Assembly: GCF_024346715.1 (NCBI RefSeq) | Contig: NZ_AP024853.1 | Location: 434,001 to 498,000, forward strand | From: Photobacterium swingsii | Lineage (GTDB): Bacteria; Pseudomonadota; Gammaproteobacteria; Enterobacterales; Vibrionaceae | Direction of reading: 5' to 3' | Length of the DNA: 64,000 nt | In this document: positions 20,101 through 28,431 of the stretch, in pieces | Layout: each line of letters starts with the position of its first letter | Numbering within the stretch: position 1 is the stretch's first letter | Position numbers and translations under genes: made by a program | The notes under the pieces: generated by a model | The model's input: only the letters and a program-made list of their open reading frames with translations | What the model was told of the DNA's origin: nothing | The model's database searches: none

Positions 20101-23018
20101 CGATTTTGGCAACCACACGCCAAACGCCGATAACAGGAATTCAAAGCAATATGACCAACGTCCTATCCGCTAATAACAGCCAGAAGACTCAGACAAACAG
20201 CCCAGCAGCATCACAGCAAGCGGCATTTATCGAGAACCAACAACTTGCTCAACAAGTTCACCAAGCCTTCTTACAAAATCGTGAGCAAGGGTTGAAGATG
20301 GCTGATGCTTTACTAAAAGCACAATTAAACGAAGTCACAGCACAGATGGAAGCGGGTTATAACCCCCACTCTGCACCTGCATTAGCTAATGCAGCAACAG
20401 CCGCTGTCGAACCTATAAACACCTACGCAGCGCCTGTAAAGCCAATTCGTAAACCATGCATTTGGGATTACGATGACTTAGTTGAATATGCCGAAGGGGA
20501 TATTGCTAATGTCTTTGGCCCTGATTATGCCATTATCGACAACTACTCACGTCGTGTAAGGTTGCCAACCACGGATTACCTCTTGGTTTCGCGTGTCACT
20601 AAACTTGATGCAACCATGCTGGAATACAAACCAAGTACCATGACGACAGAGTATGACATTCCTGTCGACGCACCTTACTTGGTGGATGGACAAATTCCTT
20701 GGGCCGTTGCCGTTGAATCAGGCCAGTGTGATTTAATGCTGATCAGCTACTTAGGCATCGACTTTGAAAACAAAGGTGAGCGTGTATACCGCCTACTCGA
20801 TTGTACCCTGACCTTCCTTGGTGATTTACCGCGCGGTGGTGACACTCTACGTTACGACATCTCGATCAATCACTTCGCCCGTAATGGCGATACTTTGCTA
20901 TTCTTCTTCTCGTACGAATGTTTTGTCGGCGATAAGATGATCCTGAAAATGGATAACGGCTGTGCAGGTTTCTTCACCGATGAAGAACTGGCTGATGGTA
21001 AAGGCGTTATCCGTACTGAAGACGAAATCAAAGCGCGTAACCTCGCCACTAAGCAACGCTTCAACCCACTGCTTCATTGCCAGAAAACGCAGTTCGACTA
21101 CCACACGCTACACAACTTGCTAAGCGCAAACATTGCAGCCTGTTTTGGTGATAGCCATATTTCAGATCGCCACCAGCCTTCATTGTGCTTTAGCTCTGAA
21201 AAATTCATGATGATTGAGCAAGTCAGTCGCGTAGAACCACAAGGTGGCGCGTGGGGACTAGGCTTGATAGAAGGTCATAAACAGCTAGAGCCTGAACACT
21301 GGTACTTCCCTTGTCATTTTAAAGACGACTCTGTAATGGCGGGTTCTTTAATGGCTGAAGGCTGTGGTCAATTACTGCAGTTCTACATGATGTACCTAGG
21401 TATGCACACTCAAGTACAAAATGGTCGATTCCAACCGCTTGAAAACGCACCACAAAAAGTACGTTGTCGTGGACAAGTATTACCACAATCTGCGGTATTA
21501 ACTTACCGTATGGAAGTGACAGAAATTGGTTTGAGCCCTCGCCCATACGCCAAGGCTAATATCGATATTTTGCTTGATGGCAAAGTCGTGGTGGATTTCC
21601 AAAATCTGGGTGTGATGATCCGTGAAGAAGAAGAATGCACGCGTTACCTTGGCTCGTCTGATTACGTTGTTGAAGACGTAACGGCACAAGTTGAAACAAA
21701 TATTGAAGCGACAAGCACATCACAAGCGAATGTAAGCAAAGCTGCATCAGCGAATGCCCCGCTAATGGCGCAAATCCCTGATTTAGCAACCGCGACCAAC
21801 AAAGGTGTGATCCCACTACAACACGTAGAGGCACCGATCACGCCAGATTACCCAAACCGCACCCCAGACACAGTACCCTTTACGCCGTACCACATGTTTG
21901 AATTTGCGACGGGCGATATTGAAAAATGTTTTGGCCCAGACTTCTCCATTTACCGCGGTATGATCCCACCGCGTACCCCATGTGGTGATCTACAGCTCAC
22001 CACTCGTGTTATTGAAGTGAATGGCACCCGTGGTGATTTCAAAACACCATCATCTTGTATTGCCGAATACGAAGTACCTGAAAACGCATGGTACTTTGAC
22101 GAAAACAGCCATCAAGCATTGATGCCTTACTCAGTATTGATGGAAATTTCCCTGCAACCAAACGGCTTTATCTCTGGTTACATGGGCACAACCCTTGGTT
22201 TCCCAGGTGAAGAGTTATTCTTCCGTAACCTTGATGGTAGCGGCAAGATGCTACGTAACGTTGACCTACGCGGCAAGACTATCGTTAACGATTCTCGCCT
22301 ACTTTCAACTGTCATGATGGGTACCAACATTGTTCAGAGTTTCAGCTTTGAGCTAAGCACAGATGGCGTGCCTTTCTATCAAGGCACTGCAGTGTTTGGT
22401 TACTTCAAAGGCGCAGCATTGAAAGATCAACTTGGTCTTGATAACGGTAAAGTTACCCAGCCTTGGCATGTTGATAATAACCGCACCCCAGATGTGACAA
22501 TCAACTTGCTGGATAAAACCAGCCGTTACTTCAACGCGCCAATATCAGCGACAGGTGAAGAACAACCACACTACCAGCTTGCAGGCGGTCGCTTGAACTT
22601 TATTGATACCGTACAAATCACCAGTGATGGCGGTAAAGAAGGCTTAGGTTACTTATACGCTGAGCGCACTATCGACCCAAGTGACTGGTTCTTCCAATTC
22701 CACTTCCATCAAGATCCAGTAATGCCAGGTTCGTTAGGTGTTGAAGCCATTATTGAGTTAATGCAAACCTACGCGCTAAACAAAGATCTTGGTGCGGGCT
22801 TCCGTTCACCTAAATTTGGTCAAATCCAATCAGAAGTGAAATGGAAATACCGTGGCCAAATCAACCCACTCAACAAGCAAATGTCGCTCGATGTTCACAT
22901 CACAGCAATTAAAGATGAAGACGGTAAGCGCATTATTGTTGGTGACGCCAACTTGAGTAAAGACGGCCTACGTATTTACGAAGTAAAAGACATCGCTATT
23001 TGTATTGAAGAAGCTTGA
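17157..23018 (+). CDS. pfaC: PUFA synthase subunit C (KS-CLF-DH-DH)
   Basis: 1953 residues. First domain is an active ketosynthase with Cys in DAACASS (about residue 206). The second KS-like domain has AAEQS in place of the Cys motif (about 690), as in chain length factors, so it is inactive for condensation. After a Gln/Ala-rich linker come two FabA-like dehydratase/isomerase domains with HFKDDSVMAGSL (about 1386) and HFHQDPVMPGSL (about 1848). These create the cis double bonds of the product. Length and order are standard for PfaC. The ATG overlaps the pfaB stop. Confidence 0.97.
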   Translation: MSSQHHSANKAAKIAIVGLANQYPDADTPKGFWNNLLDKKDSRTTLRPEKLGANPDAYQGLQGESDRFYCDKGGYIENFSFDPNGYRLPSDYFNGLDDSFLWALDTSRKALLDAGVALDDDLLERTGIIMGALSFPTTRSNDLFLPIYHSAVEKALQDKLANPEFSLLPSNGQPHTLNTANGAAAHNASKIVADALGLGSAQLSLDAACASSVYSLKLACDYLSTGKADMMLAGAVSGADPFFINMGFSIFHAYPDHGVSVPFDSNSKGLFAGEGAGVLVLKRLEDAERDGDHIYAVVSGIGLSNDGRGQFVLSPNSKGQVQAFERAYEATDLSPESIEVIECHATGTPLGDKVELTSMERFFADKLNGSQVPSIGSAKSNLGHLLTAAGMPGIMKMIFAMKEGVLPPSINLSEPLSSPDGLFGAQTLPTQVQPWPDKAGNPARRAGVSVFGFGGCNAHLLLEAYSATNSGTAATSSAATATTLQTNALPRHSTALKVTGLASHFGSLKTINALSHAIQHDENAFVALPKKRWKGLDQHPELLSQFGLHTIPHGAYIDQFELDFLRFKVPPNEDDRLISQQLLLMKVADEAIRDAKLESGQKVAVLVAMETELEMHQFRGRVNLHTQLADSLTNMGVTLTESEYASLEAIAMDSVLDAAKLNQYTSFIGNIMASRIASLWDFNGPAFTISAAEQSVARCIDVAENLMSQESLDAVVIAAVDLSGSAEQVILKNSIRPIATHSTQTVRDSGWHVGEGAGALVLRDATDTQVTDSYGEISASGFSATNRSHTVTDHLLTSSGVAASAIKVLEINQAPDSTDVLQLPLPAAQPVFANQRLGHSFAASGMASLLHGLITLNHTATHEPTKAAIIASVSENQCSQLLVSQSQAETYALNTRLDNELASDTKRQLIKQVTLGGRDIYQHIVTADLPEITSIQQKVANTAPQIKPQQPVFNPVVATLPAQKPQSAMPAQRQKQQASVSPILATTRQTPITGIQSNMTNVLSANNSQKTQTNSPAASQQAAFIENQQLAQQVHQAFLQNREQGLKMADALLKAQLNEVTAQMEAGYNPHSAPALANAATAAVEPINTYAAPVKPIRKPCIWDYDDLVEYAEGDIANVFGPDYAIIDNYSRRVRLPTTDYLLVSRVTKLDATMLEYKPSTMTTEYDIPVDAPYLVDGQIPWAVAVESGQCDLMLISYLGIDFENKGERVYRLLDCTLTFLGDLPRGGDTLRYDISINHFARNGDTLLFFFSYECFVGDKMILKMDNGCAGFFTDEELADGKGVIRTEDEIKARNLATKQRFNPLLHCQKTQFDYHTLHNLLSANIAACFGDSHISDRHQPSLCFSSEKFMMIEQVSRVEPQGGAWGLGLIEGHKQLEPEHWYFPCHFKDDSVMAGSLMAEGCGQLLQFYMMYLGMHTQVQNGRFQPLENAPQKVRCRGQVLPQSAVLTYRMEVTEIGLSPRPYAKANIDILLDGKVVVDFQNLGVMIREEEECTRYLGSSDYVVEDVTAQVETNIEATSTSQANVSKAASANAPLMAQIPDLATATNKGVIPLQHVEAPITPDYPNRTPDTVPFTPYHMFEFATGDIEKCFGPDFSIYRGMIPPRTPCGDLQLTTRVIEVNGTRGDFKTPSSCIAEYEVPENAWYFDENSHQALMPYSVLMEISLQPNGFISGYMGTTLGFPGEELFFRNLDGSGKMLRNVDLRGKTIVNDSRLLSTVMMGTNIVQSFSFELSTDGVPFYQGTAVFGYFKGAALKDQLGLDNGKVTQPWHVDNNRTPDVTINLLDKTSRYFNAPISATGEEQPHYQLAGGRLNFIDTVQITSDGGKEGLGYLYAERTIDPSDWFFQFHFHQDPVMPGSLGVEAIIELMQTYALNKDLGAGFRSPKFGQIQSEVKWKYRGQINPLNKQMSLDVHITAIKDEDGKRIIVGDANLSKDGLRIYEVKDIAICIEEA

Positions 23019-23033
23019 GTTAAGGATTAAAAC

Positions 23034-24671
23034 ATGACAACGCAAACAACCCTAAATAACGAAAAGCTTTCTCCTTGGCCATGGCAAGTTGAAGAAAGTG
23101 CCACCGAGTTCAATCTAGATGCAATGGCGAAAGTATTAAAAGATCTGAGCCGAGGCTGCTACGTCATCAATCACCCAGAAAAAGGGCTGGGGGTCAGCCA
23201 AGAGGCAGAATTGACCTCAGGGGATAGCGCAAGCGCTAGCAGTACACACCCAGTCAGTGCATTTGCGCCAGCACTTGGCACACAAAGCCTTGGTGATAGT
23301 GATTTTTGTCGTGTACACGGCGTGAAATACGCTTATTACGCTGGGGCGATGGCAAATGGCATTTCATCTGAAGAACTAGTGATTGCTCTCGGTCAAGCCG
23401 GCATTCTATGTTCATTCGGTGCGGCGGGGTTAATTCCTTCGCGTGTGGAGCAAGCAATCAAGCGTATTCAAGCAGCACTGCCTAACGGCCCTTATGCGTT
23501 TAACTTGATCCATAGCCCAAGTGAGCCAGCACTAGAGCGTGGTAGCGTTGAGCTATTCCTAAAACATAAAGTACGTACTGTAGAAGCATCAGCCTTCTTA
23601 GGTTTAACTCCGCAAATCGTGCAATACCGTGCTGCAGGTTTAAGCCGCGATCAAAAAGGCGACATTGTTATCGCTAACAAGGTGATCGCTAAGGTCAGCC
23701 GTACTGAAGTCGCAAGCAAGTTCATGGAGCCAGCTCCTGCTAAAATGCTGCAAGGGTTGGTCGATGAAGGACGCATAACGCCAGAGCAAATGGAGCTAGC
23801 ACAACTCGTTCCAATGGCTGATGATATTACCGCTGAAGCAGATTCTGGTGGCCATACTGATAATCGCCCCCTAGTTACCTTACTGCCAACAATTTTAGCG
23901 TTGAAAGAAGAAATTCAAGCTAAATACCAATACAAGACACCGCTCCGTGTCGGTACTGGTGGTGGCGTGGGTACACCCGATGCCGCACTGGCTGCATTCA
24001 ATATGGGCGCTGCTTATATTGTGACAGGCTCTGTCAACCAAGCGTGTATTGAAGCAGGTGCGAGTGAACATACGCGTAAGTTGCTATCGACCACAGAGAT
24101 GGCCGACGTCACCATGGCACCTGCTGCCGACATGTTTGAAATGGGTGTTAAATTACAAGTAGTAAAACGCGGTACGCTCTTCCCTATGCGTGCCAATAAG
24201 CTTTATGAAATTTACACCCGTTATGACTCGATTGAAGCGATCCCTGCCGATGAGCGTCATAAGCTAGAAACTCAGGTTTTCCGCTCCACACTCGATGACA
24301 TCTGGGCAGGTACCGTGGCGCACTTTAACGAGCGCGATCCAAAACAAATTACGCGTGCCGAAGGCAACCCTAAGCGCAAAATGGCCTTGATTTTCCGTTG
24401 GTACCTTGGTCTTTCTAGTCGTTGGTCAAACACTGGCGAAGCTGGCCGCGAAATGGATTACCAAATTTGGGCTGGCCCTGCGCTTGGTGCGTTTAATGCT
24501 TGGGCAAAAGGCAGTTATTTAGATGATTACACAAACCGCCAAGCTGCTGATGTTGCCAAACACCTGATGCATGGTGCGGCTTATTTAGCACGTATTAACT
24601 TGCTCGCATCACAAGGCATCAAACTACCGGCTGATGTTGCACGTTGGAAGCCTGTCGAGAAAATGATTTAA
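23034..24671 (+). CDS. pfaD: PUFA synthase enoyl reductase subunit D
   Basis: 545 residues, a flavin-dependent TIM-barrel enoyl reductase of the nitronate monooxygenase/FabK type, with the FMN-binding stretch GTGGGVGTPDAALAAF and the region SVNQACIEAG. It reduces enoyl intermediates during chain building. It begins 16 bases after pfaC with TAAGGA upstream, and a strong terminator follows, marking the operon end. Confidence 0.95.
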   Translation: MTTQTTLNNEKLSPWPWQVEESATEFNLDAMAKVLKDLSRGCYVINHPEKGLGVSQEAELTSGDSASASSTHPVSAFAPALGTQSLGDSDFCRVHGVKYAYYAGAMANGISSEELVIALGQAGILCSFGAAGLIPSRVEQAIKRIQAALPNGPYAFNLIHSPSEPALERGSVELFLKHKVRTVEASAFLGLTPQIVQYRAAGLSRDQKGDIVIANKVIAKVSRTEVASKFMEPAPAKMLQGLVDEGRITPEQMELAQLVPMADDITAEADSGGHTDNRPLVTLLPTILALKEEIQAKYQYKTPLRVGTGGGVGTPDAALAAFNMGAAYIVTGSVNQACIEAGASEHTRKLLSTTEMADVTMAPAADMFEMGVKLQVVKRGTLFPMRANKLYEIYTRYDSIEAIPADERHKLETQVFRSTLDDIWAGTVAHFNERDPKQITRAEGNPKRKMALIFRWYLGLSSRWSNTGEAGREMDYQIWAGPALGAFNAWAKGSYLDDYTNRQAADVAKHLMHGAAYLARINLLASQGIKLPADVARWKPVEKMI

Positions 24672-24716
24672 CTGTGTTTGCGAATCATCTCTCGCTAATC
24701 AGTTAGCAGACATAAT

Positions 24717-24750
24717 AAAGCCCAGAAACATGATGTTTTCTGGGCTTTAT
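24717..24750 (+). terminator. Terminator of the pfa operon
   Basis: AAAGCCCAGAAAC pairs with GTTTTCTGGGCTTT (one bulged base) around TGAT, followed by ATGTTTCTGG. It lies 45 bases after the pfaD stop and could also serve the convergent chitinase gene. Confidence 0.8.
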
Positions 24751-24828
24751 GTTTCTGGACTTTTCTTTGTTTTTAGTCCCTAACCAGTAATGGAAACCAC
24801 TGGATAATATTAACTAATCGCAAAGTGA

Positions 24829-27174
24829 TTAAAGTGCCGTCCAAGGACCCGCAGCATTGCCAGGTTGATCGCCCTTAGTCCACCACTTCGCCTTGTAAGT
24901 TACGCCGCTAAACGTAGTTTTGTCACCACCGTTATAAACCTTGTCTGCGCTCCACGTTTTCGTGCTTCCATCATTAAACTCAGCCCATACCGCACTGGTT
25001 CCCGGTTGTTCACCTTTGGTCCACCACTTCGCTGTGTATTTCACGCCGTTATAAGTAACAGTATCGCCTGTGTTATAGATGGTATTTGCATCCCACGTCG
25101 TACCACTGCCACCGTCAGCCTTCACCGTAACCACCACTGTTGATTCAGCACTGGCTTGACCATCTGATACCGTCACAACAAGATTCATGACAGTATCAAC
25201 CGTTACTGTTGGGGCGGTAAAACTAATATCGGCACCTGCCGCCGTCGGTGTTACCGTACCAGTAGAGACGGTATAGGTTAATGCGTCGCCATCAGCATCC
25301 GTTGCCGAAACACTGAACACCGCAGCTTGACCACTATTCACATCTAGCGTTGCGGGTACAGTGAGTACAGGTGGATTATTCTCGACCGCACCTGAACCTT
25401 TCACGTTAACAGTGACACTCTTCGCCGTTTGTTTTCGCCCATCCGTTACCGTTACCGTAATCACATCAGTGGTATCCACTGCGCTATTAGGTGCTTGGTA
25501 CGTTACAGTCGCAGTGCCATTTCCGTTATCAACCACAGTTGCTCCTGTCGCTGTAAAGCTCAAGGCATCGCCATCAGCATCGGTAGCTGAAACATCAAAA
25601 CTAATAACTTGACCAGAATTTACCAACTGTGTTGCTGGAACAGTTAGCACAGGCGCTGCATTCGGTACGGTTCCTGCGCTAAAGACGCGATCAATTTCTG
25701 CTGCCAGCGGCGAGCGTAAATCGGTACATTGTTTAAGTTTGCTGCCGTAGCTGACGAATGTGCCAGCACACTCAACATCACCATGAACTTGCCACACAAT
25801 CACACCGCCAAGATTATGATCAACAATGTATTGCGCTTTTTTAGCTATAGATGCTTCATCGTCATAACTTAAGAAGTATTTGCCTTTTACAGCATATGGC
25901 ACTTCCGCTGACGCATCCCACTTATGCTCCCAACCCGTTTGTTTTTTCAGGTAATTGTAGTTCGGTTGACCTTCAAATTGTTTCCAGTTATCCAGATCCA
26001 CGGCAGACACTGATGGGCCATCAACACTAAAGTTTACCGATCGTTTATCTGTCGGTGCTCCTACATACGCAGTGGCTTCGGTTGTTTGAACACCACGGCC
26101 ATAGAAAGCGGCACCAAAGTTAATTTTCTCAGATGGGATACCTTTGGCAGCCATCCAAGTTCTAAGGTAATCAAGATCTAAGCCCTGGAATTCTTCTTCT
26201 GGGTAAGGGTAAAGCGGCGCATTATGCCCAGCTACATTTGACCAACCACCATTTAGGTCATAAGTCATCATGTTGAAGTAATCCATTGAAGCCGCTAGGC
26301 GAGCCCAGTCATAGCCTTCCAGTTTTGCCGTCGAAGCCGCAAAGGCTGCCGTTAGCAATTTGTTCGGCCCAATACGGGTACGGATATCTTCCATCAATAA
26401 TTCAAAGTTAGCATAATCTTCAGGGCTTCCTTCGAAGTTCATGCCACCTGTACCTGGGTATTCCCAGTCAATATCGATACCATCAAAGCCAAGCGCCATC
26501 AGCTTATCAAGATCCTGCATAAAACGTTCTTTCTTAACAGGATCAGCGGCCATTTCAGGGAAGTGCTTAGACATACTCCAGCCACCTAGCGATGCCATAA
26601 CTTTGACACCTTTTTGGTGAGCTAAATCAATCAAGCCCGGCGCGCCACCAGCTTTTTTCAGTGGTATAGGGAATTGACCTGTGATACCTGTTGGCTGATG
26701 CATCCAACCGCTGCCATGCTTAACAAACCCTTGATCTTGAACTTTTTTCAGTTGATCCGCATTCCATGGTTCATCTGTCGGGTATTGATGAATATATTCC
26801 AGCTCACCCCATAAAATATGGAAATCCCAGCTTGAATACACATCAGGGTGAAGCAATGGACCGGGTTCTTGCACCGCGTTAGGTTGATAAATACTTTTAT
26901 TACGTAAATCACCACTGTGTAATGAGCCATCTTTGGCCACGCCGAAGAAAGAAAAGTTTAGTATTGAGTAGATGTCCATATCCACATTCAGGTGTGTTGC
27001 CTCACCTTTCACACTAAAGCCTTCGTTAGGTCCTTTCCACGCTTCCCATTGAGTGATGTAACCAATAACATTCTTATCATGTGTAGGTGCAGCTTGTACT
27101 GAACCCATAGTACCCGCCATAAGCATGGCAGCGATGGCACAAGCGATCTTGCTTTGTTTCATTCCCTTTTGCAT
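24829..27174 (-). CDS. Secreted GH18 chitinase with Ig-like and chitin-binding modules
   Basis: 781 residues from the ATG at 27174, chosen because CGGAG lies six bases upstream; a longer frame starts at 27231 without one. Order: signal peptide (basic start, hydrophobic core, ending VQAA near residue 30); GH18 catalytic barrel with the DxxDxDxE motif in FDGIDIDWEYPG (about residue 234); two cadherin/PKD-like Ig repeats beginning APVLTVPA and PPVLTVPA; and two C-terminal CBM5/12 chitin-binding modules with AKWWTKGEQPG and AKWWTKGDQPG. It degrades chitin outside the cell, supplying GlcNAc oligomers that feed uptake systems such as nagE. Large leader region upstream. Confidence 0.93.
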   Translation of the reverse strand: MQKGMKQSKIACAIAAMLMAGTMGSVQAAPTHDKNVIGYITQWEAWKGPNEGFSVKGEATHLNVDMDIYSILNFSFFGVAKDGSLHSGDLRNKSIYQPNAVQEPGPLLHPDVYSSWDFHILWGELEYIHQYPTDEPWNADQLKKVQDQGFVKHGSGWMHQPTGITGQFPIPLKKAGGAPGLIDLAHQKGVKVMASLGGWSMSKHFPEMAADPVKKERFMQDLDKLMALGFDGIDIDWEYPGTGGMNFEGSPEDYANFELLMEDIRTRIGPNKLLTAAFAASTAKLEGYDWARLAASMDYFNMMTYDLNGGWSNVAGHNAPLYPYPEEEFQGLDLDYLRTWMAAKGIPSEKINFGAAFYGRGVQTTEATAYVGAPTDKRSVNFSVDGPSVSAVDLDNWKQFEGQPNYNYLKKQTGWEHKWDASAEVPYAVKGKYFLSYDDEASIAKKAQYIVDHNLGGVIVWQVHGDVECAGTFVSYGSKLKQCTDLRSPLAAEIDRVFSAGTVPNAAPVLTVPATQLVNSGQVISFDVSATDADGDALSFTATGATVVDNGNGTATVTYQAPNSAVDTTDVITVTVTDGRKQTAKSVTVNVKGSGAVENNPPVLTVPATLDVNSGQAAVFSVSATDADGDALTYTVSTGTVTPTAAGADISFTAPTVTVDTVMNLVVTVSDGQASAESTVVVTVKADGGSGTTWDANTIYNTGDTVTYNGVKYTAKWWTKGEQPGTSAVWAEFNDGSTKTWSADKVYNGGDKTTFSGVTYKAKWWTKGDQPGNAAGPWTAL

Positions 27175-27283
27175 CTCTAACTCCGTGTAATGGTTAGCTA
27201 TATCAATTAATAATGCATGCATTATGTGCATTTATGCGTATTGATACTCGCTCAAAGCAGGATGAGTATGGCTATCGACTTAC

Positions 27284-27347
27284 AGCTAACAATGCTGACT
27301 CACGTAAACCTGACTGCCTAAGGCGAGTTCAGTTCTTATTGTTAGCT
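27284..27347. repeat. Inverted repeat in the chitinase upstream region
   Basis: AGCTAACAAT at 27284-27293 pairs with ATTGTTAGCT at 27338-27347 with a loop of about 44 bases that has some further pairing. On the + strand a T run (27351-27357) follows. It lies 110-175 bases before the chitinase start, so it may be in its 5' leader. Confidence 0.5.
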
Positions 27348-27581
27348 AATCTTTTTTCTTTGGCTAAAAAAACATCTCAGAGTTAGACACTCAACCAAGC
27401 CAAATGTAACTATCATGTAAATTTTACATGCGTTATTTTGGATGTGTTCCAATTTACACCCAGCGAACCAACAAAATAATTCGCAATAAAAATAATTAAA
27501 AGGTTTACATATCGACGCTAAAAAAGAAGATTTGAATGAAAATCAGAGGGACGAAGGAAAAAAGAAGAGTATCTGCTTGAA

Positions 27582-27615
27582 AATAAAAATGCAGCACGCG
27601 TTGTACATGCTGCAT
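27582..27615 (-). terminator. Terminator of the GlsB/YeaQ gene
   Basis: ATGCAGCA at 27589-27596 pairs with TGCTGCAT at 27608-27615. Read on the - strand it is followed by TTTTTATTTT, so it works for the gene at 27673-27921. Confidence 0.8.
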
Positions 27616-27672
27616 CAAATTAAGCGATAGTTTAGAACCAGAAAGGCATTGATTTCACCTTGTTCTCACGGT

Positions 27673-27921
27673 CTATTTAACAAAGCGATTGTAGAGAAAG
27701 AGTAAGACAAAGGCGCCAAGTGTCGCTGTAATTATACTCCCTATATTCACGCCATCTGCACTGCCCAAGCCAATAAAGGAGCCCAACCAGCCACCAACAA
27801 AAGCACCGCAGACACCTAAAATCATTGTCATCACAATGCCGCCGCCATCTTTGCCAGGCATTAGCCACTTAGCTAACGCCCCTGCAATTAAACCTAAAAT
27901 AATCCACGAAAAAATACCCAT
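27673..27921 (-). CDS. GlsB/YeaQ/YmgE family membrane protein
   Basis: 82 residues starting at MGIFSWII, where GGAGGTGAT lies directly upstream; the open frame is longer but its first 18 codons are not family-like. Three hydrophobic segments rich in Gly, with the KWLMPGKDGGG loop and a short basic end, are the family hallmark. These small inner membrane proteins are linked to stress responses; their molecular role is not settled. A terminator follows. Confidence 0.88.
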   Translation of the reverse strand: MGIFSWIILGLIAGALAKWLMPGKDGGGIVMTMILGVCGAFVGGWLGSFIGLGSADGVNIGSIITATLGAFVLLFLYNRFVK

Positions 27922-28125
27922 ATCACCTCCACCATAACCAAGAGAGATAGCAGTACCAACTCTGCAATTCCACACGAAGTTAGTATCGCGCTAACACTAA
28001 ACGTAGTCGTTGAATCACCAATAATCCTTTTCAAATATGAGCCGGACTTTTTACTCAGCACTGACAATTGGGTTAATCGCTTCGGGCACACTCATTATTC
28101 ATGCACCAACTCAACAAGACAAATC

Positions 28126-28431
28126 ATGTTTAAGAAACGCCTCATCGCAACAGTTTTCGCTTTACTCAGCACTTACGCCACTGCCGCGCCAGAATTAATG
28201 TCACCAGTAGAAATAGAGTTTGGTCAATACGCACACATAGAAACCATTGAAATTACAGGTAATATCAATGCGAGCTTACTTCGCCTTGTTGATGACTCAC
28301 TGCAAAGCAATGAGTCGGATTACTATGTCATTAGTGATATTTCTGAAAATGCACAACAAAATACAATGACCATTTCTGTCGACTTATATAACGACATGAA
28401 TGCTGCCGCTGAAACAGTTGCGATGAATTAA
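28126..28431 (+). CDS. Small exported hypothetical protein
   Basis: 101 residues with a clear signal peptide ([19 protein letters not shown], cleavage after about residue 20). The mature part has the pattern [10 protein letters not shown]...[23 protein letters not shown], reminiscent of YdgH/BhsA/McbA (DUF1471) periplasmic proteins, but this resemblance is weak. Its stop codon overlaps that of the convergent sensor kinase gene (bases 28428-28431). Confidence 0.65.
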   Translation: MFKKRLIATVFALLSTYATAAPELMSPVEIEFGQYAHIETIEITGNINASLLRLVDDSLQSNESDYYVISDISENAQQNTMTISVDLYNDMNAAAETVAMN

